From the NCBI GenBank assembly GCA_029582265.1, contig CM055837.1, positions 19,628,967-19,692,966 of the forward strand: DNA of 64,000 nucleotides. The letters run 5' to 3'. Position numbers and translations under genes: made by a program. Each line of letters begins with the position of its first letter. Position 1 is the stretch's first letter. The DNA comes from Zoroaster sp. YZ-2022. Lineage: Eukaryota; Echinodermata; Asteroidea; Forcipulatida; Zoroasteridae. The notes below the pieces were generated by a model that worked only from the letters and a program-made list of their open reading frames with translations, was not told the DNA's origin and did no database searches. Shown piece after piece: positions 55,666-64,000 of the stretch.

Positions 55666-57411
55666 TCAAAACTTATACTATTTTGCACTTACTACAGGTC
55701 TTTTTAGGTTGATAAGCAATTTACAACAGCTAATTCTCTATTTATTTTTTTGGTTTTATAATATTTTTATAGTAACCAGTCAACATTGCGGAAATCAATT
55801 TTCCCCACCAGGGTCTAGTAGTGAGAACAAGGTAGACCCTGCAGACAAAGTTGTGGAAGTTTTGCATTCTCCCACACTCTTTTGTTCCTTCCCTTTTTTA
55901 TAAACATCATGAAGTTTCAAATGTTAGGATGCCCTAATTTTCAACACCTGAGAAACCAGGACACTCAATATTTTTTGTCTTCTGGCTCATTCGATGTTTC
56001 AAAACAAATCAGGGGTCCCAGAAGGCAGCGAGGTGAAATCCACGATCCCACAACAAATACTGCGTGACTATAAACAATTTTATACCTTCCCCGGTTTGTG
56101 GTTTGTTTTGCAAGCGGCGATGTGTGAGATAAGGCGCCTTGATAGTACAAGATCTGTCGGAGCATTTTCCTATACAGTACATAATATCATTGATTGGCAA
56201 CAGAGAATATATTTCTTTATTAAAAGTACCTTCAGTACAAACTACCTTGCCTGGGGATTTTATACACGTCAAATGTTTAATATCCAGCAGCGCCTCAGGG
56301 ATTAAAAAAAAGAAAAATACAAAATGAAAACGCCGATACAGGAAGATGAGGGCGATAAAAAAAATCTCGCCGCAAGATGGGGAGTTACTCCATTTGGCAT
56401 TAATAGCCAAGGAGAAGGAGTGGAGGGTGAACTAAGACGGAATTTCGAGATGTTTTCCCCCAGGGGTGCGGAGCAGTAATAGCATAACATCACAGGAGAG
56501 CCTGAGGGGGGTAAGGTCAAGGCTAGGACGTGAATAGACAGATGTTGTGTGGCGCGCCTCGACTTAGCAAACTGCACTGTGTGTAGCTATACAACACGAC
56601 AATGAACACTCCAATGTATTCAACATTTCACTAGAGAATATGTGCTTTGAGTCCTGTTGTCAGTGAAGGTTTTGTGTTTTGTTGTATATTTCTCAAGGGT
56701 TTTTCATAAATCAAGGGATGACACAATATTGATAATCGTTATTAGCAGATTATCAAATTAACAAGTGCATACAAGCTTACTTAGAGTATATACATGTAGC
56801 TTACTGAGATAAAAGTATCGATCATCAGCCTGGGATATTATTTCATCTGAAGGACTTTCATGCAAGAGGGATATATGAAACAAATGTTTTGTCAAAAATA
56901 AAATATATTTTTTTCCATCATTACCTCATATTTTATAAACGTGAGCACGTATTGTAGATTTTAATTAAACTTTCACAGGTTAGTAGTTTTATGATGCATT
57001 TCTTGAATACCAGACATTTGAGATAAAGTGTTGTATCTTCGCTTTACATCTTGTCAAGGCAAAAGAAAATCATTGATTTGGCAAAAGTTTTAATCGCTAG
57101 ACTACCTGGTATGTGAGATTTTGGGGTCCAGCCTACAAAGCCTCCAGAAGCCCTAAATTTGTAGGCATCATTTGGTGTCAAAAGCCAACGTGTATGCTCT
57201 GTATTTCCTTTAGTCTTTTCTTTTTTATTTGAAAATCAAAAGGGGTGGACATCCCCCCCCCCGCCCCGCCCCCCCCCCCTCATTTTGTGAGTGTAACTCT
57301 GACCCTAGCCGAAGTAGTGAGTATTTTTGTCCTTTTTGCGCAAAAGCTAGGCTAAGAGAAAAAAAACCTTGACAATAGCATGAGTACCAAACAGTATAAT
57401 CTACAGTACAC
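55666..57411. other. No gene recognised in about 1.7 kb
   Basis: Slightly richer in GC at 56020-56580, with frames open on both strands, but no domain, splice or repeat evidence. A C-rich run lies at 57252-57281. Confidence 0.4.
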
Positions 57412-57640
57412 TGTAGGGGTGTGATTTGACAATGTAAACAAATCCTGATAAATGGGGAGCGGGTCTCCCTTTGGTCTAGAGGACAAATCCCACTGAACTT
57501 CCTGGATGTTTCATTTTTGAGGATTTACAGACTCTCCACATCCGCACAAACAAGAACCTAGAGGTTTGGACACAATACAGGCTACTTCTTGTAAAAAAAA
57601 TCCTGAAATCAGGAAAATTCCTGAAAAATCACCGGCCTGA
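57412..57640 (+). mobile_element. Interspersed repeat, family H, copy 3
   Basis: TGTAGGGGTGTGATTTGACA, GGTCTCCCTTTGGTCTAGAG, TTACAGACTCTCCACATCC and GAGGTTTGGACACAATACAG, ending AAAAATCACCGGCCTGAT. The ends GGGGTGTGATTT and AAATCACCGGCC form a short inverted pair. Confidence 0.75.
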
Positions 57641-58723
57641 TATTGTCATTGAGAGATGGCAAAGTTATGCCAGTAAAACTCAATCAGGCGTTATTGGTGG
57701 GAACATCACAGAAAAAGCTACATACATGTAGCTGTATGAAAGTGATTCCCTTCCCCAAGGGCACTGTGCACAAAAGGATTCCAGGTCCCAGACAATTAAA
57801 TCAGTTGGCCGCTATGGAGTGAAATCTAGATAGTCTGTAAATAGTCCCCAAACATTGTTCCCAGTTACATGTATGTATACCCTGAACAGCAGTGTCCACC
57901 GTCCAGCCATACCAAAGCTACCCACAACCGGAGTTTTTTTATTATGTGCCAACAACTTTTCCTATTTATTCCTACAGAAGCCAGACACTAGCAAAAGAAT
58001 AATTTCTCTTTACCTGAAAATCTTTTTTTGTGAGTGTGGAAGGAGAGAAAACGAAACTGCCAACAATAAATTAACTCTTTCTCTGATTTTGTGGGTCTTT
58101 TGTCTGTACTTAACTCAAAGAGAGAATAGGTCCTGACAAAAGATATCATACAGGGTTGTTGATAGAGGTCCTTGGGGGGATGGGACACAATTGGGGGTAT
58201 TTTAAATCTCTCTCGAGGGAGGAAGCAAAGTGGATTGGAGAAATAATAGCCAATTCAGATAAAGAACCCAGTTACAGTGGGGCATTATGTGGGGAATAAT
58301 GGGGCATAACCATGCAACATGATCGACTATTGTACAAACTGAGATATATTGGCAGGTATCAAAAAAGAAAAATTCATTCAAGTGTTTAGAAAGAATGGAT
58401 GCTAACAAAAACATTACTTTACATGTAGAGGGCATGAAATAAATAGATTGTGGAAACAGATCTAGGGTTTACTGAAAAGAGGGCGCAGGGCAGAAAATGA
58501 GGGCACACTGTAGAAAAGGGTACACACATAAAAACAACATAAGGCCACTGCATTTTTATTTCTAGTTTTATGGATTTTTCAGGTGCTGAGAAGAGTCATC
58601 AGGCACCAAGGATTTTTTTTTTTTATAAATTCCCTCGTTTACACATGTCAGGTGTTCAATTATTGTGCGTTAACAGTAAATTATGGGGCACCCTATGCAT
58701 GTTCAACTGTTTGGGTATCTACT
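57641..58723. other. No gene recognised
   Basis: Nothing supportable. Confidence 0.4.
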
Positions 58724-58731
58724 GTCAGAGT

Positions 58732-59113
58732 TAGGGCTGTGCCGGGTATCCGGATACCTGACCGAAACGGTTATTACCCGGTTCTATTTTTCAGTTCCAA
58801 TTACCCGTAAACGACTTTTTAAAATTCGGACTTAACATTTGAGCGGTGTGAACAGAAATCTGTGACTCTTGAACAATGTAATGTTTACACTTTTACAGAC
58901 AATTATATTTAAATTCAAAAGATTGCACTCCAATAAAGAAAAGATCGATTTAAGTATGGTATCCTCTGTATTATAAAAGTCAATTTGTTACCATTTACAG
59001 ATGTATTTGTACACCACACCGGAGGCATGTTTCAACAAAAATGAAAATGGGTATCCGAAGTTTCCTGATTTTGAGTATCCGGTTCCAAAAATATCCAAAA
59101 ACGCACAGCCCTA
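58732..59113 (+). mobile_element. hAT-type MITE, short form, perfect 8-bp target duplication
   Basis: TAGGGCTGTGCC start and GCACAGCCCTA end, bounded by GTCAGAGT at 58724-58731 and 59114-59121. 382 bp. Internal words AAACGACTTTTTAAAATTCG, CTGTGACTCTTGAACAATG and TTGTTACCATTTACAG recur in all copies. The clearest evidence that the family is hAT. Confidence 0.93.
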
Positions 59114-59121
59114 GTCAGAGT

Positions 59122-59332
59122 TGTACATGTACAATGTTAGTACTCATCATTGTACTCAAGTACATAAATTTATTTGTACTCGATTTCATAAAAAAGCACT
59201 TGACTACAACTATAGAGTTGTATCAGTACAATATTGTATTATAAATACTTGTAACTGTCCCCTTACACATACTCCAGTACATTCTTTTGTACTCATACTT
59301 GACTTTTTTGATTCATGAGTAAGAATAAGATA
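59122..59332. other. AGTACT/TACTC-rich sequence, probable repeat
   Basis: GTACTCAAGTACATAAATTT, ACTCCAGTACATTCTTTTGT and ACTCATACTTGAC resemble 46110-46160. The hAT-type element appears to have inserted at its left part. Confidence 0.4.
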
Positions 59333-59735
59333 ACACGATCATATCGAATATCGCGATACCTTTTTTATTCGATTGCGATATCGAGAACCTTTTTAAGTTA
59401 TCGAGATATTGGCAAAATCGTGATTAAAAAAATATATCGCAATTTAAAAAAATCGTCATTGTGAGTCAAGTCAGAAATTCCATGGAAACAAAATTAGAAC
59501 AGTCTTTCAGATTTTGGAAGTGAGAAACAAAAGCGAACTACTTCAAAAGTACATACACTCTGTTAACGAACTTGCGATTTATTGTGAATTTGCGATTTAT
59601 TGCTTGTAGAGGGGTACACCTGTGGTTATCGGCTCTAAAGCAATCATGCATGAATGAAAAAAATAATCGCGATATTATCGTAAAACGCGATATATGTTTG
59701 CCGATATATCGTGGATGAAAAAAAATCGACATTGC
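59333..59735. repeat. CGATA-rich sequence, possible MITE
   Basis: Dense ATCGCGATA, CGATATCGAG, AATCGCGATATTATCG and CGCGATATATG words, partly inverted between the two sides. Known in other animals as decayed inverted-repeat elements, but clear ends are not visible here. Confidence 0.45.
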
Positions 59736-59748
59736 CCAAGCTTAAGTA

Positions 59749-59806
59749 AGAATACTTGTAGAAAGATCTACTTGCCAACATTACCAATGTTGCATTTTAT
59801 CTTTAA
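59749..59806. repeat. 81-bp unit relic
   Basis: AGAATACTTGTAGAAAGATC, TGCCAACATTACCAATGTTG and CATTTTATCTTTAAAG follow the end of the 81-bp unit. The LINE coding sequence begins directly after it. Confidence 0.7.
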
Positions 59807-59807
59807 A

Positions 59808-60800
59808 GCTATCTCCGAGCCTGTTATTCTTGACTATTCTGTACCCCAAGGCTCTGTGCTCGGCCCACAGTGGTTTACTGTTTATACCTTTCCAGTTCGT
59901 GATATCATTTTGAAGTATAATTTAAATTACCATGTTTACGCTGATGACACGCAGCTTTACATTACTTTTAAATCTTCTCAAGAACCTGCTGATTCCTGCA
60001 TTAAAACACTGGAGAAATGTATTCAAGAGATTCGAAGTTGGATGAGACAAAATTTCCTGAAATTGAACGATGAAAAAACAGAATTTGTTCTATTTGGATC
60101 ACGTCAGCAATTGTCTAATGTTTCTCTTCCATTTGTTACAATTGGTGACTCGCAGATAACCCCCTCATTACATGCACGTAATTTTGGTGTTATATTTGAC
60201 TCGACAATGACTTTAAAACCACATATCTCCAACATTGTTCGCATATCATCATTTCATATCAGAAATATAAGCCGAATTAGGAAATACTTGAATAAAAGTG
60301 CTGCTGAACAAATTATACATGCGTTTGTCACATCAAGGCTCGATAACGGGAATGCTCTCCTTTACGGTCTCCCGCAGAATCAAATAGCTCGTCTTCAGCA
60401 CATACAAAACACAGCAGCTCGTGTTGTGACTTTGTCCAGACAGTCATGCCATATCACGCCAATCTTGAAAGAACTGCACTGGCTTCCTGTTTCACAGAGA
60501 ATTGTTTTTAAACTTATGCTAATTGTTCACAAATCTTTCAATAACATTGCTCCAATTTATATTTCTGAACTGCTTAAAGTCTACACTCCATCACGCAATT
60601 TGCGCTCCAGCAACATGTCACTCCTAAAGGAACCAACTTCAAAACGGAACTGGGGTGATAGGTCGTTTTCTGTCGCAGCTCCGAGACTCTGGAATCATCT
60701 TCCAACTAAACTCAAATCTTGTCATTGTATAACCAGATTTAAGTCGATGCTTAAAACTCATCTTATGTCACAACTCTTCAAAGATGATGTATATTTGTAA
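59808..60800 (+). CDS. Reverse transcriptase, C-terminal 330 residues, of a CR1/L2-like LINE
   Basis: Reverse transcriptase copies the element's RNA into DNA at a nicked chromosomal site. The surviving part begins just before motif PQGSVLGP (59844-59867), followed by the catalytic motif YADDTQLY (YADD at 59937-59948, residues ~44-47). The thumb/connection region follows, with LNDEKTEFVLFG, GVIFDSTMTLKPHI, the LDNGNALLYGLP stretch, LKELHWLPVSQRIVFK and an APIYISELL-type block. The end has SVAAPRLWNHLP and FKSMLKTHLM. The fingers, the first catalytic Asp motif and the endonuclease are absent, so the protein cannot be active. The frame stays open for 330 codons, implying a fairly recent insertion. 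An upstream in-frame ATG at 59694 belongs to unrelated repeat sequence and is not a true start. Confidence 0.92.
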   Translation, partial: AISEPVILDYSVPQGSVLGPQWFTVYTFPVRDIILKYNLNYHVYADDTQLYITFKSSQEPADSCIKTLEKCIQEIRSWMRQNFLKLNDEKTEFVLFGSRQQLSNVSLPFVTIGDSQITPSLHARNFGVIFDSTMTLKPHISNIVRISSFHIRNISRIRKYLNKSAAEQIIHAFVTSRLDNGNALLYGLPQNQIARLQHIQNTAARVVTLSRQSCHITPILKELHWLPVSQRIVFKLMLIVHKSFNNIAPIYISELLKVYTPSRNLRSSNMSLLKEPTSKRNWGDRSFSVAAPRLWNHLPTKLKSCHCITRFKSMLKTHLMSQLFKDDVYL

Positions 60801-60965
60801 TTGCATTGTAGGTACATGTATCTCGGTACATAATTTTTTTTTTTTTCCCCTATGCTATCATTGTATATTGTTTGTATTCATGTTTTTTCTTTGTTTCCGC
60901 GCCTTGAGCGCCCAGCAGGGTGGATATGTGCGCGCTATAAATCTTTATTATTATTATTATTATTA
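59808..60965 (+). mobile_element. CR1/L2-like non-LTR retrotransposon, 5'-truncated
   Basis: Carries the 3' part of the reverse transcriptase frame, a ~100-base 3' untranslated part, the block GCGCCTTGAGCGCCCAGCAG then GGTGGATATGTGCGCGCTAT, and a (TTA)n tail (60947-60965). 5' truncation fits target-primed reverse transcription. The 3' block matches the ATT-tailed SINEs. L2/CR1 placement rests on the protein style and the GCGCTATAAA-plus-microsatellite tail. Confidence 0.9.
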
Positions 60966-61282
60966 CATTTGGTTTAAAATCTTTGAATCTAGCATATATT
61001 TGGTTTAAAATGTCTTTAAAATGCTTCCTTCTTTATAAGAATCAAGATGTAAATAAAACCAACCTGTGTAGTTTCATGTGTCGATAAGAGAAAAGAATGA
61101 AATGCCTTCATTCATTGTAAATCATTCTAACTTGGAATTTTCATCTCTGGAAGACATAAATTCATTTGCAGACTACAATAACAGCTCCTCAGACAGACAT
61201 TTTACTAGGGATGATTGATACCATCATCCACTTTACACCAAATTTTATGTGATAATGTATGTTTTTCAAGATTACCAGTACA
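60966..61282. other. No gene; probable old repeat
   Basis: GATTGATACCATCATCCACT and TTTACACCAAATTTT resemble pieces near 23090 and 36975. Nothing coding. Confidence 0.4.
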
Positions 61283-61990
61283 ACCCCAAATCCTCCAAAA
61301 TCCTTCTCCTGGTTTTGCCTGATTTGATGGATTCAGTACTCCACAGTATAGCCCAGTGAATAGAGCATGTAGCCATGTGTACCAAATCCATTCAACTTCA
61401 CCGGCTGCTTTTGTTGGATTCAGTACTCCACAGTATAGCCCAGTGAATAGAGCATGTAGCCATGTGTACCAAATCCATCAAACTCCACCGGCTGTTTTTA
61501 TTGGATTCAGTACTCCACAGTATAGCCCAGTGAATAGAGCATGTAGCCATGTGTACCAAATCCATCAAACTCCACCGGCCGTTTTTATTGGATTCAGTAC
61601 TCCACAGTATAGCCCAGTGAATAGAGCATGTAGCCATGTGTACCAAATCCATCAAACTCCACCGGCTGCTTTTGATGGATTCAGTACTCCACAGTATAGC
61701 CCAGTGAATAGAGCATGTAGCCATGTGTACCAAATCCATCAAACTCCACCGGCCGTTTTTATTGGATTCAGTACTCCACAGTATAGCCCAGTGAATAGAG
61801 CATGTAGCCATGTGTACCAAATCCATCAAACTCCACCGGCTGCTTTTGTTGGATTCAGGACTTGTGTATAGCCAAGCCATGGATGCTTTGCATATTTGCC
61901 ACTGTACCAATTCCATCCAAGTCCAACAATTGTGGGGTACCTTTTTACTACATGTTGATGGATTTTGGTGGATTTGGGATGGTTTCTAGC
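61283..61990. mobile_element. Family D-like MITE expanded by an internal array
   Basis: CCCCAAATCCTCCAAAATCC at the left and TGATGGATTTTGGTGGATTT at the right echo the inverted ends of family D (16421, 37031). Terminal TTAA sites are not recognisable. The 87-bp array fills the middle. Confidence 0.5.
61331..61858. repeat. 87-bp minisatellite, six units
   Basis: ATTCAGTACT starts at 61331, 61418, 61505, 61592, 61679 and 61766, every step exactly 87, and a partial unit follows at 61853. The unit holds CCACAGTATAGCCCAGTGAA and CAAATCCATCAAACTCCACC. Since 87 is 29 codons, frames of about 170 codons are open on both strands. Alternate units share TTTTTATT or CTTTTG variants, hinting at two-unit steps. 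Confidence 0.96.
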
Positions 61991-62659
61991 CCAAAAGCCT
62001 AGGGGACTATTGGTTGACGTACATGTAATATATGCGCATTGTACACACGTTGTGTAACATTGATACGATAACAAAATGAATCATTTTTAAATCATGCATT
62101 TCCACTACATTTTTACAACAGCATCAATAAATATTTGTGTAGTTTACACATAGTCCCTATCATGGTCACTATTATTAAACCCCCTGCCTGTCCAAACCAA
62201 TCAGCAAGCCTTCACATGCAAAATAGAAATTCTTGCATTTAAAATAAGCAGCAAGATAATAAAGCACAGGCAACATCTTGTGGGTCAAGGCCATAGGGGT
62301 AGCTTGGAGAGCTGAATGGGACCTTGGCATTTTGTGCTTGTGGACAAATTAACAAAGCACAATTACAGAGAAATTGTTACCAATGATAAAATGTTTTGCA
62401 TAATATTATTAGCATTATTACAACCAATATGTGAAAGTTTCAGTTTATTTTGGATTTACAAGAAAATATTAGCATAAATTGTTTGTACATGTATGCATTC
62501 TAATAGATAAACAGCTGTGATCCACTTCACGTTTTCTCCAAAATGACAAGTCAGACAGAATAATTTCTCATGATTGTGGGTACCATCACCAACTTCACAT
62601 GTAGACTTACGCATGTACTGTACAGGTGTAGTGTATTACGTAGCATAATACATTATGCA
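61991..62659. other. No gene recognised
   Basis: Nothing supportable. Confidence 0.4.
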
Positions 62660-62815
62660 ATTGTTGTCTGGTGTGATGAGGTTCATGGGAGTTTTTGTCC
62701 CCAAAGGGATAAATGGAACACGTGGTGAAGCCAAGGGTGATAATTGTCCCCCATGGTATACAAAACTTATGAACCGCATCGTACTCATAGCAGACAATTG
62801 TTCCGTTTGTGCAAT
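62660..62815. repeat. Imperfect ~150-bp palindrome
   Basis: CAATTGTTGTCTGGTGTGAT then GAGGTTCATGGGAG at the left pairs with ATGAACCGCATCGTACTCAT then AGCAGACAATTGT at the right. The middle carries GGGATAAATGG, CACGTGG and GGTGATAATTGTCCCCCATG. Could be a foldback element; no second copy is seen. Confidence 0.5.
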
Positions 62816-63719
62816 ACAGAGCAGTGCAGTCGTAAACAAGAAAATATCACAAAACCATTTTTGATTTCCTACTGAAGGACCTCCAGAACTCAGGAAAGTG
62901 CAGTCCGCACTTTAAGAACGCACAGTGTAACATGCGTGTGCAATCTTTTCTAGCATGAACAGTTATGTCAACACAAGCCAGTTGGGCAGGTAAATTTAAA
63001 ATGTACCAATCCAATAGATATTTTACCAGCCTGTTACAAGTATTTGGCAAGCCACCTGTGTTATTCTCATTTAAATGTTACCCACCAGCTGGGTTGGTAT
63101 TTTTGAAGTTTTACCTGCCTAAAGGTAAATTTTCCTTTGCACAGTAAACCAGCCTCAGGCAGACGGACAGGTGTTAAGATCCACCCTTAAATACTATATA
63201 CAAATCTAGTGTGCACAAACTCTACCAGAATCGAACATGAACTTTTGACCTCACTTGCAACATCATGTTATGTCAACACTAAACCAATGTGATGATAATT
63301 CTGCATAAATAATGATTACTCTATGAACATCCCTGGTAAGTAAAGTAGAATGTGCAGTGCATATGAACCTTATATTTACGTACATGATTGGACTACGGCA
63401 TAAATACACACACTGCTATAGGCCTACATACAGACCGGAACAGACAGTCTCCCACATTAGGCAAAACAAAAAAAATTGTTGAATTGCCCTCCAGTGAAAA
63501 TATTTGAAGGGGTCGGTCAGTCGGGATTTTTTTTTTATCCTCCTTGACTGTCATTTTAAGATTGAAATGCATTGGAACTGAAACCACATACCATGTTTTT
63601 CATTTGTATACCTATCAGCAAGGAATTTTGCTTCAGAATAAAAGTATCCCAAGCATTTTTGTTGTACTTTTCGCTGTGATTGACACAGCAAATTCATCCA
63701 TATTGCATGCAATGCTCAA
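62816..63719. other. No gene recognised
   Basis: Nothing supportable. Confidence 0.4.
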
Positions 63720-64000
63720 CGTGCAACATGTGAGTGGCCATTCGATTTGAAAACGTGTAGATCGAGTCGCAATCGTTGACACACGTACAGTGCGGGGAGC
63801 CCGTGCACAACGTGTGAGGGCCATTTGATTTGAAAACGTGTAGATTGAGTCGCAATCGTTGACATACAAAACAGTGCGCGAAGCCAGTGGAAAACATGTG
63901 AGAGGCCATTCGATTGGAAAACGTGTAGATTTGAGTCGCAATCGTTGGCACACAGTGTGTGCAAAGGCAGTGCACCATGTGAGGGCCAGGGCCATTCGAT
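63720..64000. repeat. ~85-bp minisatellite, continues past the window
   Basis: GGCCATTCGATTTGAAAACG or variants begin near 63737, 63820, 63905 and 63991 (steps 83, 85, 86). Units share GTGTAGATTGAGTCGCAATC, GTTGACA and GTGCG..GCC. Minus-strand frames here are repeat artefacts. The array is cut by the window edge. Confidence 0.9.

Noticed and set aside
55994..56410. Overlapping 103- and 133-codon frames
   Set aside because: They are on opposite strands with no family similarity or splice signals that I can support.
59694..59807. Upstream in-frame ATG as the start of the reverse transcriptase
   Set aside because: This part of the frame lies in CGATA-rich sequence and an 81-bp unit relic; homology begins only at about 59808.
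61356..61916. Two ~170-codon frames on opposite strands
   Set aside because: Both are products of the 87-bp array.

Overview
The window looks like intergenic or intronic DNA from the nuclear genome of a marine invertebrate. The genome type is seen directly: AT-rich sequence, no operon-like gene packing, tRNA-derived SINEs, CR1/L2-type non-LTR retrotransposon remains, several families of short inverted-repeat DNA transposons (MITEs), and minisatellites. My guess of an echinoderm (perhaps a sea star) is low-confidence inference from repeat style and from the great excess of the octamer TACATGTA. I recognise no host protein-coding exon, rRNA or intact tRNA gene. The only convincing coding sequence is the 3' part of a retrotransposon reverse transcriptase (59808-60800). 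Most long open frames arise because tandem repeats with periods divisible by three stay open on both strands.

Layout. 0.7-4.5 kb: TTAA-flanked MITEs, a SINE holding a MITE that holds another MITE, and a 51-bp minisatellite built on the SINE's tRNA end. 5-14 kb: palindromic 224-bp MITEs, hAT-type MITEs, an 81-bp tandem repeat split by a mariner-type MITE, a 90-bp MITE and a candidate 1-kb inverted-repeat element. 14-25 kb: more MITEs, a SINE, a PIF/Harbinger-type family with 3-bp target duplications, a palindromic 23-bp array and a 635-bp element nested in another MITE. 27-31 kb: a hAT-type MITE with a perfect 8-bp target duplication, then a twelve-unit 81-bp array. 32-39 kb: three SINEs, a ~101-bp array with CCAAT motifs and a 454-bp MITE. 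39.8-43.7 kb: a long foldback with a hammerhead-ribozyme-like core typical of Penelope-like elements, a second hammerhead-like repeat and a long hAT copy. 44.8-52 kb: a third 81-bp array, a tRNA-Leu-like SINE with a poly(A) tail, a strongly G-rich 42-bp minisatellite with 205-bp higher-order structure, a ~95-bp array related to the one at 35 kb, and another Penelope-like fragment. 53-64 kb: a fossil reverse transcriptase end, a MITE carrying a retroposed poly(A) end, a hAT copy with a perfect target duplication, the CR1/L2-like element, an 87-bp array and an 85-bp array leaving the window.

Together these describe a transposon-dense region rather than a gene system. The most interesting points are: (1) aligned repeat copies repeatedly differ by a precise change of TA to TACATGTA, as if a CATG core had been added with TA duplication, which resembles a Tc1-type excision footprint; (2) hammerhead-like cores in Penelope-like debris; (3) a SINE and a LINE sharing their 3' end; (4) arrays born inside or at the edge of transposons.
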